Shown: piece by piece, positions 1 through 9,097 of the stretch
How positions within the stretch are numbered: the stretch's first letter is position 1
How the letters are laid out: every line of letters starts with the position of its first letter
Assembly: GCA_024811115.1 (NCBI GenBank)
Contig: JAKOGH010000162.1
Location: 1-31,928 of the forward strand
Length of the DNA stretch: 31,928 bases
Direction of reading: 5' to 3'
DNA from: Terana coerulea
Taxonomy: Eukaryota; Basidiomycota; Agaricomycetes; Polyporales; Phanerochaetaceae
Notes under the pieces: generated by a model
What the model saw: only the letters and a program-made list of their open reading frames with translations
The model's database searches: none
What the model was told of the DNA's origin: nothing
Translations under genes and position numbers: made by a program

Positions 1-1366
1 TCGCCGCCATCGCTTCCGGCGGCGGTACTTCAGGTGCGTTCACCGCCACGGTTGCCGCTGACGTTACCGCCAGCCTGCTACGCGCCAACACGCCAATGCC
101 GTCGTCATCCGCTTTGGCGAGGGACAGTTCGCGCCGAACGGCGAGCACGCGCGGTGCTCGAAAGACCTTGTACCTGCCTGCCTCTGCCGCGACTACCGAA
201 TGACAGGCGACGCATCTTCGCGCATGCTCTCCCGCGCGTGCATCGTCTTCCGCCTCCTCGGCCGCTACCAGGTCCGTTCCCGCCCGCCCTTTGTGCTCGC
301 ACCGCACAACACCTGGATGGAAAATTCACCCCGCCGTGCGTCCAAGTGGCTGCTCGGCCTGCTCGTTCAGCTGGAGACGCTTCAACTCACGTTCAACCGA
401 AACAAACGGTCCAGACCGGCCAGCCAAAAGGAGAGGTGGTCATTTTACCTGGCTATGTACGATCTTCGATTCGGCGATCGTATATAGCAAGGTGTCCTAC
501 AACACCGCCGCCTTCGTCTGGTCGACCCTCGCCGCGCCGTCTGCCATCTGGCAACACTAGAACGAGGGCCTCGTCACAGCCCGCAACCGGCTCTTGCGCG
601 TGCATAATCTGTCCGGGGCCAGCGTCCGGCCAGACCACGTCTGGGCTGTCGACTGCCGCCACTCGTGCAAGTGTCGGGCGGTCTGCCATGCCGCGGTCGC
701 TACGGGAGGCTGACGCACTTTTGAGCCCTCGGCTGCGGTGAGGCGAGTACCGTCTTGGTGTGTTCTGCCCGCCACCGGGGCTCGCCAGAGACGGCCTGTG
801 TGAGTGCGTTTTTGTTGGATGCCCACCCTCCTCCACATTGAATGTATCTGTACAAAATAGATTGTTTTTGTCCCCAAACACCCATGTGCTAAAGCTGTGT
901 GTCTATCCCGCAAGATATAAGCCTACTTAAGCACCCATGCGCTGCATCGGTGCATGTACGGACGTGTGCCGTATCTATGTGTCGCCTGCTGCCTGCATAC
1001 CCACTCTCTCGCGCCCCATTTTGAGACCTCAATACTCAGTGACGACCTTGGGAGTGTCACCAAATGATAGTATGGCTTGGACAAGTGGCCCCGCTCTGCC
1101 GTCGCTGTGGTCTCCTTCATCATCCGGTCTTCTCTTACTTTCACTTCTCCAGCTTTCTCTGACTAAATGAGTACTGTCTGGGTGCCGCCCATGTCACATA
1201 GTAACGTGCGAAATACACCTGTCTAGGCTCTAGAGTCTACATGTAGAACTCTAAACCTGCTTTGTTAAGAGTCAAGACTGTTGTACTATGTCGTAATGTA
1301 AATACTACATTGCACGCTGGTGTCTTAGCCAAAATGAATAACAAATACAGTCGAGTCAAAAACAAA
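1..1366. other. Unassigned region: GC-rich block (about 1-790), then ordinary intergenic DNA
   Basis: The first 790 bases are markedly GC-rich and open in several frames on both strands, which usually reflects composition rather than a gene. The longest plus frame (34-741) is a low-complexity Pro/Arg/Ser/Thr translation. Another plus frame around 560-710 gives a Cys-containing stretch (CRHSCKCRAVC) closed by stops. No reading joins into a family I recognise, and no start, intron set and stop form a convincing model. It could be the decayed 3' end of a gene extending left of the window. From about 790 to the tRNA nothing codes. Confidence 0.3.
1358..1366 (-). terminator. RNA polymerase III terminator of the tRNA-Pro gene
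   Basis: Directly after the discriminator base, the minus strand reads TTTGTTTTT, a T-rich run of the kind that ends Pol III transcripts. Confidence 0.7.
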
Positions 1367-1463
1367 GGGCCTAACCGGGAATTGAACCCGGGACCTCCTC
1401 CATGCAATTCTGGGGTTGACCCCTGAACCCTAAGAAGGAATCATACCTCTAGACCATCAGGCC
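1367..1463 (-). tRNA. tRNA-Pro (anticodon AGG) with a 25-nt intron
   Basis: Reading the minus strand from 1463, the acceptor stem GGCCTGA pairs with TTAGGCC at the 3' end (one G-T wobble), followed by discriminator C. The A box lies in GGTCTAGAGG and the B box in GGTTCAATTCC, inside a perfect T arm. The anticodon stem CCTTC pairs with GGAGG, and the loop begins TTAGGG, giving anticodon AGG. An extra 25 nt lies between positions 37 and 38 (1427-1403), the canonical place for a nuclear tRNA intron. Mature length is 72 nt plus CCA. The body matches eukaryotic tRNA-Pro closely. Confidence 0.93.
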
Positions 1464-1853
1464 GTTAGAGAGTGGAGCCTTCTTAGGTTTATATTGGGTC
1501 TCTCTTTACACACGAAGGAGAGTAAGTTACAGTTCGGATGCACTGGCGGCGCACACCTCTTATAATCAAAATCAGGGATAGTTCAACTTGACTTGAATAT
1601 GTTGTGAGCAGAATGGCTGTTATTACAAGACTACTGAAGCATCAGTATACAAAGATATCAAGCATTCCGTACCACGTCCAAGCATTCTGTACCACATCCA
1701 AGCAACCATCATTGTACGTTGTGGGCCGTGGCACTTAGGGAGATGAGGAAGAAAAGAGGGTGAAGTCTGAGATCTGAGCACTGTCCGAGTCAGGGGAAAC
1801 GTACGGCTTGGAGAGCCTATCGAAAATACAATAACGCTGCACAAGGTGGCCTA
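1464..1853. other. Intergenic region between the tRNA and the first RRM/J-like gene
   Basis: No gene is seen. It contains a two-copy tandem repeat of a 20-bp unit at 1660-1699; the copies differ only by two C/T or G/A transitions. The rest is probably tRNA upstream DNA and the 3' region of the downstream gene. Confidence 0.5.
1660..1699. repeat. 20-bp tandem repeat, two copies
   Basis: The unit AAGCATTCCGTACCACGTCC is followed at once by a second copy with C-to-T and G-to-A changes, both at CpG positions of the first copy. Confidence 0.7.
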
Positions 1854-4380
1854 TCAGGCAGGGCGGGACTGCCGCCATAAGGGAGTCAGTGCTTGTGCAA
1901 CAATATTTCCCGCAGCCTCTAATTGACCGCGTGATTCGACATCCAGAACTGTCGTGAGGAGACCTCGAGACCGCCACTTGTCCGGATGAAATCTGCGATG
2001 GGCTTTCTCGACAAGAGTCTTGTACTCTTCGGAATTCAGTACGCGTTGCATCGCCGCGAAAAACTTCTCGACTGAACTCCAATCGATGTCATCGAAAGTA
2101 AGCCGTGTGGGATGGATGAGGACGGGCCAAGGTACGCTTTCGAAGGTAAGTGGCTGGGTTTCGCTAAATTTGATGTCGTCGAACTCTGGGCTGATCGCTT
2201 TGAACCTGTCCACCGCCCGTTTCTGGCTCCACGCGGTGCGGTTCGACCAAGATGAGCTGTCTCGCAGGTTACACCTGGCTCGTTCTTTGGCCACGGCCTC
2301 CTCGTACGCCTTGTTCCGCCGTTCCTCCTCCGCCCGCACAGCAGCTTCCTTCGCTTCCTTCGCCTCTCGTTCCTGGGTTCTCACCCTTTCCTCAGCAGCG
2401 AGCCGTTCTTGCTCGAGGTCGTGCGAGTGCTCGTGGTCTTCACTTCGCTTCCCCCGCCAATTCGGAGCCGGTTTGCCAACGTCGTCCTGTTCATGCAGAT
2501 CCAATTCCTTCATCTTCCATATCGACTCGGCCAACGATGCCTGTCGCAAAGCTTCGCTGTCCTCAGCCTGTGTTGCCCCGATGATTTCCTCCTCAGCTCG
2601 TTCTGCCTCCTCTCTCTTCAGCCGGAGAGCATCTCGCTTGGCTTCGGCGTCTTGCTTCCGCCTGGTGGCCGCCTGGTATTCTCGTAGGGCCTCTACGGAG
2701 CAGCCAAGAGCATCCATAGTTCGTTGAGCCGTTTCGACTCGTCTTTGGATTGCATCTTTCAACAGGCGTTCGAGCTCCTGCACCGCTACCTGGGCTTCCG
2801 ACCAAAGCAGTTGGGCCTCTTTATGCTCCTTCTCCGCCGTCAGCCTCTCTCTATCCCTGTCCAGCTCATCGCATTCTGCATTTCGGGAGTCGAGGGCAGC
2901 CCGACGCTCATCTTCTCGTATGACCCCGGCGGCGAGCGACGCATCCTCACGTTTCTTCGCATTCCGGGTAGCCACGCGTTCAGCTTCAGTATGGAGTCGA
3001 AGGGCTTCCCATTTTAAACGAAGAACTTCTTGCAGATGGGACTGTGTCGCACGCTTTTCACTGGCAGTGCGCTCCTCCTTCGCTCGAGAGAGCTCCTCAC
3101 GCCGACGATTCCTCCTCTTTTCAGGGTCTTCTTGTCTTCGGGAGGTGGTACTCTTGCCTTTCTGAGACATATTCGACAGCAATGAGGAACAGTTCATGAA
3201 TGAGACCACAAGCTACTCACATGCGGTTTAGGTCCATTTGTCGGTTGCGGCTTAGAAGCTGGCTCTTCGCCGACCGTGAAAGCTGCGTACGCCACATTTA
3301 CCTTGCGAGCACCGAGCTTAATGGCAGCTGACTGCCGGGCGCGAGCAGCTAGGAGCGGAGTGGTCAGAATACATAGATATACTCAAATATTGGGAAAGTT
3401 AACAGTACCTTCCTGCCGATTGCTGTATGACACATAGCATTGACATGATGCCCATCCGAGGTCCACTATCTCCAGCCTTTCAATAACGATTGCTCAGTTA
3501 GTTGACTTATGATATCCTTTTTAGCCTTCATGACCAACCGAACAATGGCTCCAAACTGTATAGGAAAACCGCATGCACTAGTGAACATAGTACCGAGTAA
3601 AAGAGCTATAGAAAATACCTTGCGAAAAGCGCTCCAAATCTCATCTTCACTGGCCGCCTCGCCAATATTCTGCATTAACTGGCGGTTACTAAGATTACAT
3701 TGGATAGGCTTGTGATGTTACGTACAGTACAATGCAGATTCCGCGCGTTGAACGCCACAAGATTGAGTGATCTCACTGTGCTAGGCTGCGGGTTGAGGGA
3801 GGTGCTGTTCTTTGTGGCATATTGAGCATGCTCCTCACACCAATACTCCAGCACACACGAGTTTCCCGAGGTGCCCAAGTTGATACTTTTGATCGACACC
3901 AGTGGCCCTGCTTGTCGGAATGACCTAAACAATCTCTGGCGTGTAAGAGCCCGGAAGCTAGCCAGTTCTCGCTTGCCAATTTGGACGTGCACGCAGAAGC
4001 CGTCTGGTGGCTCACTCTGCTCAGACATTGGAGAGCTGGCGAGTTGGATGCTCCACGGAGGAGTTGAACTGGGGATGAAAGTCCCTTGGAGTGTCACAAT
4101 TGCCATCTCAGCTGAAGTATGTTAGCCTAGAGACATGCACGCATGGCTATGTGCTGAGCTTACCATGATACATGTCTTCGAAGTGCACAGCCCAGTGTAG
4201 GATTCGCTTCGCTTTACCTCCTGTGCTGAGTGTCCGTGTACCACATTCCACCTCCCCACACAGAGATAATACAGGTTGAAGTTGCCTCCATGTGATGTGC
4301 TCTGGGACGTCTTTGAGGTACAGTGTGGGAGACGTTATGAGTGGATGGGGTGTATTGAGGTAGTCGGCGGCATTGGACAT
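1854..4380 (-). CDS. Three-RRM, coiled-coil, J-like-domain protein (paralogue A)
   Basis: Seven exons by my reading: 4380-4164, 4111-3726, 3678-3619, 3555-3507, 3465-3409, 3348-3221, 3161-1854; introns 41-63 nt, all GT-AG and in phase. The product is 734 residues. Residues about 17-100 and 112-190 look like divergent RRMs (TLYLKDVP; LASFRALTRQRLFRSFRQAG). A third RRM at about 197-285 appears only after splicing, with FRKFGAIVRLV and an RNP1-like CQCYVSYSNRQEA. Residues about 300-580 are a charged Glu/Arg/Lys-rich coiled coil. The C-terminal 100 residues carry TFESVPWPVL, then a J-like helix II and HPD loop (RRFHPDKWRSRG, HPD about 691-693). The combination suggests an RNA-binding protein able to engage an Hsp70, but that is inference: canonical J proteins do not have this layout. 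The start is fixed by alignment with paralogue B. No signal peptide or membrane segment is seen. Confidence 0.82.
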
Positions 4381-4435
4381 GGTGGTTCAGCTGGAAGAGT
4401 CCGGCTGAGGCAAGCGAGGTTACTTGAGACTTGGC

Positions 4436-4492
4436 CTTGTATTCCAAGCAGCAATGAGCAATGCTCAAGCACGTTGCTGAGCGGAAGACGAC
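4436..4492 (-). promoter_or_regulatory. Upstream block conserved between the two RRM/J-like paralogues (copy A)
   Basis: A 57-bp block 55 bp upstream of the start codon shares CTTGTATTCCA, CAGCAATGAGCA, GCTG and GGAAGACGAC (plus-strand reading) with 7493-7549, at identical internal spacing. The two blocks sit at different distances from their ATGs (55 and 29 bp, not a multiple of three apart), so it is more likely 5' UTR or promoter than missed coding sequence. Confidence 0.5.
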
Positions 4493-5044
4493 AACGAAGT
4501 CTGCGGTACCACCGCAACGCCTTCAGGAAACTCGAACGCCGTGTTGAGTCGGTGTGACTACCACGTGAAGATCGGCGCTTCAGTATATGTGGATGATTGC
4601 TATAGATTACAGCCAACTCAGCTGCGAGGCCAGCTTCGAGTGAAACTTAGTACACAGCAAGGAACGCAGCTTCATACGTTGGTAGGGGATGCGAAGAGAG
4701 CCGCAGATTGTTCATCGACGCTGTCGGCATTCGCCGCGCCTTATGTAAAGTGATTGGCGCTAACAACACCTAACCCTAAAGCACTTTCCATGTTATGTGG
4801 TTTACTTATCTTGTACCCCTGCAACGCAGACGCCCCATCTGAATGGCGAGAAGTGGTGGTATATATAGAATAATGTCCTTATAAGATGCCAGTGGCGTGT
4901 CCGGCAATATTCCTACGCGATTAAGGGGGCGATAGAAAGGACAAATGACACTGGCGTATGGTAACATGTCATGAATGCAAGTAGAATCGCGGTCATATAA
5001 TAACGCTGGTCAAACACATGGCTAGTATTCAAGAAGGGAGGAAG
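4493..5044. other. Intergenic region between the tandem paralogues
   Basis: No gene, RNA or repeat is supported here. Short open frames are not conserved with the equivalent region upstream of paralogue B. Confidence 0.5.
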
Positions 5045-7463
5045 CTAATTATCATACTTGGACGCGTGCCACAAAGGGGTGAGGGCCTGGGCAACGATAT
5101 TTCCCGCAGCCTCCAGCCGGTCTCGCAGATCAGCATCTAACACGGTGGTCAGAAGGCCGCGCGACCGCCACTTGTCTGGGTGGAACCTGCGATGGGCCTT
5201 CTCCACGAGCGTCTTGTATTCGCTCGCTTCAAGCGTGCTACTCATCGCGCCGAAAAAGCCCTCAACCACCCGCCAATCGATGTCGTCGAAAGTAATGCGC
5301 GCGGGTTGGATTAAAACGGGCCACGGTACGCTTTCGAATGTGAGTGGCTGGGACTCGTTGAATTTGATGTCGTCAAACTCAAGACTGACTGTCTTGAACC
5401 TGTTGAAGGCGCGATGCTGATCCCAGGTAACACGCTGCGACCAGGGCAAGGTATCGCGCAACTTGCACCTTGCTCGTTCTTTGGCAGAAGCTTCCTCATA
5501 CGCCCTCTGGCGCCTCTGCTCCCTTCCAGCCGAGCCCTCCTCTTCAGCGGAGCGCTGCTCGTGAGCAGGGGTGTGTCGGCACGCCTCTTCATCGTTAGAG
5601 CCAGGAGGCGACTGTGCCGCACAGTTTCGTTGACCAGACCCCTGCTCTTGCGACTGAAGGTCCTTCATCTTCCACATCGACTCCGCCAGCGTCGCTTTTC
5701 GGGAAGCGTCTTCATCCTCGAGTGTAGTTGTCTTGAGGATGTGCTCCTCATAGGTCGTTGCTTTCTCCTTTCGAAGTCGCGCGCTTTCATCTTGGCGTTG
5801 AGCAGCCTCCCTACGCTTGACTGCGTCGCTGAGATCCGCTGCGGCCTTCTTCAACCGCTCTGCTGCCGCGACACGATGAGCAGTTGCCTCCTCGAGAATC
5901 CTCTCTGCTTCCAGGACAGCTGCGTGCGCGGCTTCCCATTGTGAACTCGCGTCATCTGACTCTCCTTTCATGTTCGACTGCTCTGCTTCCGCGTCCTGTA
6001 ATCCTTTCTGAGCGTCAGCTGCAGCTTGTTCTGCTACAACCCTCGCTTGTGAAGCACCGCATCGCTTCATCTCATTCTGCGTTGTTTTCTGAGCAGCTTC
6101 AGCCATGAGGCGATCTACTTCTCTACGTAGGCGTGCAACCTCTTCGCGAATTGCTTCATCATTCTTGCTCCCAGACGGAGCTTGGGCATTCTCGGATGGT
6201 TTCTGTGTTTCATTGCCAATATTATTCAGCGGAAAGCTATGAGGCAACGGGGTTCGACTTACGCCACGTGTAGTTTCCTCTGTACTGTAAGAGTTTCGTG
6301 CTTCTGGCCGCGGCTCCGGCTGCGGTTCCGCTTTGGGCTCAAAGTTGTAGTAGGTGTATCTGAGTATGATACAACTGCTTCCAACCTGCTTGCCATTCAA
6401 GTCTCGTAAGGTAGCAGCCGCTGTTAATATAGCAGTGGTTCAGTGACGACTGCAAGCCGGTAGGAGGTTAAATAAACCACAGCACCTTCTCCTTTTTGGC
6501 TGTACGAGACGTAACAGTGGCAATTTCGCGTGTGAGGATGGACTATGCGCATACTGCAGAGCCAGTCAAGAGTATATCAGGTGGACTGATCACATGATAT
6601 TCGGATACTTGAAAGGAAACTGACTTCGCCACATTGCCAAACTGATCACAAAAAAACCCCTAATTAGTCTTGTAGTGGCGCAATTCAAAGCAGTTATGTT
6701 ACCTTCGTAAAATCTTTGAGTATCTTCTATTGATCTTGCTGAGAGAAAACACCAAGATTCTGGAGGTGAACGGACTACCGCTCAGCAAAATACGAGACAT
6801 TACAGTCGGCGAGCACATACCGAGCAGAGCAGATTGGAGGGATTGAAGTGTTCCAAGCGAAACGGCATCAACATCTGCAATTTTGGGTGAAGCAAGTCCC
6901 GATTCTTGCAGGCATATATAGCATCAGATTGCTTGAAATGCTCGAGGACACATGTCTGCCCTGGCCAACCCGAATCAAAACCGATTGCTACGGAAAGCAA
7001 AGGCCCAGAATGGCGAAACCATCTGAACAAGGTCCACGCTGTGAGACCGTTGAGCGTTGGCTGCCTTTCGCGTCTGATAAATGAAGAGATGGTCGGAGAG
7101 GAGAGGGTGTATGGCTCGAGAGTAGGTGAGTGTGAAAGCTTGAGGGCCCAAGGCGGGTTGATTGTTGCCACTTGAGCCTTCTGCAGCGTTGCATGCGCCA
7201 TCTCGGCTTATAAAACTGTTTGAGAAAATTGTACCGCGCTTTATTGATGGCCAGAACTCACCATTGAAGACGTCCTTGAACCGTACCGTCCACTTCATAC
7301 GCTTTGTTGAGCCCACAGCGCTCCGGCCACCATTCTCCACAAAGCCGCATTTAGATAGGACTGGCAGTAAATGTTCCCAGGTGACGCGAATAGGGACATC
7401 TGCAACATACAACGTTCGAGTAGTGATGAATGGATGTGGCACCTCAAGCAAGTCCTCGTCCAT
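5045..7463 (-). CDS. Three-RRM, coiled-coil, J-like-domain protein (paralogue B), with an in-frame stop in RRM3
   Basis: Exons mirror paralogue A one for one: 7463-7262, 7206-6821, 6774-6703, 6641-6587, 6542-6486, 6420-6263, 6202-5045. Exons 2 and 5 have exactly the same lengths as in A (386 and 57 nt), and every intron keeps its phase. The total is 696 codons, in frame throughout except for a TAG at 6729-6727 (codon 212) between RRM3 beta-1 and helix alpha-1 (VHLQNLGVFSQQDQ, stop, KILKDFTKFG). I could not remove it with any normal-length intron. RNP1-like CHCYVSYSQKGEA is intact. The last exon carries a coiled coil and a J-like C terminus nearly identical to A (TFESVPWPVL; RRFHPDKWRSRGLL, HPD about 651-653). 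It may be a gene with a recent nonsense mutation, a sequence error, or two separate products (an RRM half of 211 residues and a coiled-coil/J half). Confidence 0.72.
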
Positions 7464-7492
7464 CGCTCGTATGTGGCGAATATCCGTGCTAT

Positions 7493-7549
7493 CTTGTATT
7501 CCAGACAGCAATGAGCAGAGGTATCGCGTATTGCTGTTTGGAAGACGAC
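7493..7549 (-). promoter_or_regulatory. Upstream block conserved between the two RRM/J-like paralogues (copy B)
   Basis: This is the counterpart of 4436-4492, with the same motifs at the same spacing, 29 bp upstream of the start codon at 7463. Confidence 0.5.
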
Positions 7550-7849
7550 GGTTGAAGGACAAGATTGTAGTCCACTGCCACTGCAGCGCCCTGGCACGCG
7601 CGTTGTTGGTTTCCTGTCCATCACGTGCTGGCGCCTCGCCCAGGTTACATTTATACGTAATTACGTAAATGGCATGCGTATACGCAGTTGCTGCCAGCAT
7701 TCTCCTGGGCTGCTTGGAGGAAGCGTTGTGAGTGCTCGAGTAACACTTGCAAGTGATGAATCACGAACTTGAAGTTATAAATTGGAACCCCGCCATTTTG
7801 CCTCCAGCGGCACGACCCGCGCCACAAAGAAGATACCGCCGTAAATGAA

Positions 7850-7858
7850 CACCTAACC
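7850..7858. repeat. Target-site duplication, left copy
   Basis: CACCTAACC abuts the left TIR and recurs exactly at 8740-8748. Confidence 0.85.
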
Positions 7859-8031
7859 CAGGCTCCAAACCAGCACGGCCTTGCGGCCTCGTTCGTCTGA
7901 AATCCCTATATACCCTATGACACATACGTGCTTACGCTGCATCACGTGATTATAGTTTTGAACCTTATTTTACGAAGAGGCCGCAAGGCCGGCTAGCAAA
8001 CAACGTCGTGGGAATGTTTGGTAAGCAAGAC
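7859..8031 (+). repeat. Left 173-bp terminal inverted repeat of the MULE-like element
   Basis: This is the inverse complement of 8567-8739 with two mismatches. Inside the arm, the sequence around CGGCCTTGCGGCCTC recurs in inverted orientation (about 7876 and 7975), so each arm is itself a partial palindrome. It also holds the palindrome ATCACGTGAT, an E-box. Confidence 0.92.
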
Positions 8032-8566
8032 CTGTGTCTCTTTCCACGCGCGTCGAGCATGACAGTTGCGTTCACCCACTCGGCCTGTCGCTGCAGTCAA
8101 TACGCCATGTATCACGTAGGACTCAGTTCAATGTAAGTGTCACTCTTGTCTCTTCTCATAGTTGCTGTCTATTGCATGCTCACAAATACTGCGCAGTATG
8201 GTTTATGTAGCGATCAGCTTGAAGCGCGCATTTGATCCTTGCCAGCGGGTGCCGGTCCCTCCTACCCAAGTGTGCGCAAACTGGGTAGCTCGTAGGCTTC
8301 TGAATAGCACATGGTGGCCTGCATGTTTCTTTGCTTTCCTCTTTTTCATTTATTTCTCGCTCTTAGTGCTGGCAACACCAACATCGGAAGGTCTCTTTCT
8401 TGTGTAAGCAGATAATGAATGCAATTACAGTACAGCCTACTAGCTCCTCGTAAATATATGTCAGTGCTTGAGTCCTGATTTCACATGCACAAAGGGCTGT
8501 GGGTGAGCTCTAGCAGCGTATACTTTCATTTTATTGTGCTCTGGTGTGTGGTCAACGCAAGTGTCT

Positions 8567-8739
8567 GTCTTGCTTACCAAGCATTCCCACGACGTTGTTT
8601 GCCAGCCGGCCTTGCGGCCTCTTCGTAAAATAAGGTTCAAAACTATAATCACGTGATGCAGCGTAAGCACGTATGTGTCATAGGGTATATAGGGATTTCA
8701 GACGAACGAGGCCGCAAGGCCGTGCTGGTTTGGAGCCTG
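8567..8739 (-). repeat. Right 173-bp terminal inverted repeat of the MULE-like element
   Basis: This is the inverse complement of 7859-8031. The two mismatches lie near the inner end of the arm. Confidence 0.92.
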
Positions 8740-8748
8740 CACCTAACC
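8740..8748. repeat. Target-site duplication, right copy
   Basis: CACCTAACC abuts the right TIR. Confidence 0.85.
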
Positions 8749-9097
8749 CTACAAGATTCCCCCCGAAATGGTCATGAACGAGGGGGCGTAACGGTAGACT
8801 CACGCGTACGGCTCCGGATTCTGCCCAAGGCTCTTTGAGACTACGAAAATGAGTTCCATGCTTACGTACACGTCTGCTCTGACAGCGTTGAACAAAAGCC
8901 AATAACCGAGCTGTTTCGACATGAATATATATAAAGTCCGGATGTAATGAGATGACACACTCCAATCCTCCCACTACACGCAATTTGCGAACCAACTATG
9001 CAGACAGATCTACATACAGCACATACACTATCCTCCCCTTGCACTCGCACCCGCATCCTCGCCAAGCGAGTCCTCAGGCAGGTCTTCCTCGGTCTCC
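8749..9097. other. Intergenic region downstream of HSE1
   Basis: No gene is supported. It should hold the HSE1 3' UTR and polyadenylation signals on the minus strand. Confidence 0.5.

Larger units (their letters stand above)
7859..8739. mobile_element. Non-autonomous Mutator-like (MULE) element, 881 bp
   Basis: Two 173-bp terminal inverted repeats (7859-8031 and 8567-8739) begin CAGGCTCCAAACC and differ at only two positions. The element is flanked by a perfect 9-bp direct repeat CACCTAACC (7850-7858 and 8740-8748). Long TIRs plus a 9-bp target duplication are the signature of the Mutator superfamily. The 535-bp interior encodes no transposase; its only open frame of note is an 81-codon one at 8162-8407 with a hydrophobic tail and no recognised domain. 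Near-identical arms imply a fairly recent insertion. It lies about 400 bp upstream of paralogue B. Confidence 0.88.

Noticed and set aside
2020..2727. Long plus-strand open frame opposite the coiled-coil exon
   Set aside because: Ser/Arg-rich mirror of the charged coiled coil on the other strand; no start context or domain.
3466..4380. Separate small genes for the RRM-like frames upstream of the coiled-coil frame
   Set aside because: Exact GT-AG introns with matching phase join all of them into one 734-residue protein, and the tandem paralogue repeats the same exon boundaries.
4768..4782. Telomere-like CCTAACCCTAA motifs (also near 8741 and 29520)
   Set aside because: Single, isolated occurrences without tandem TTAGGG arrays, so not telomeric or interstitial telomere repeats.
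6975..7700. A 241-codon minus-strand open frame overlapping exon 1 of paralogue B
   Set aside because: Its first 79 codons lie upstream of the conserved MDEDLL start and its tail reads through intron 1; only the middle is real coding sequence.
8162..8407. 81-codon open frame inside the MULE-like element as a gene
   Set aside because: No domain and no conservation evidence; a hydrophobic stretch alone does not support a gene.
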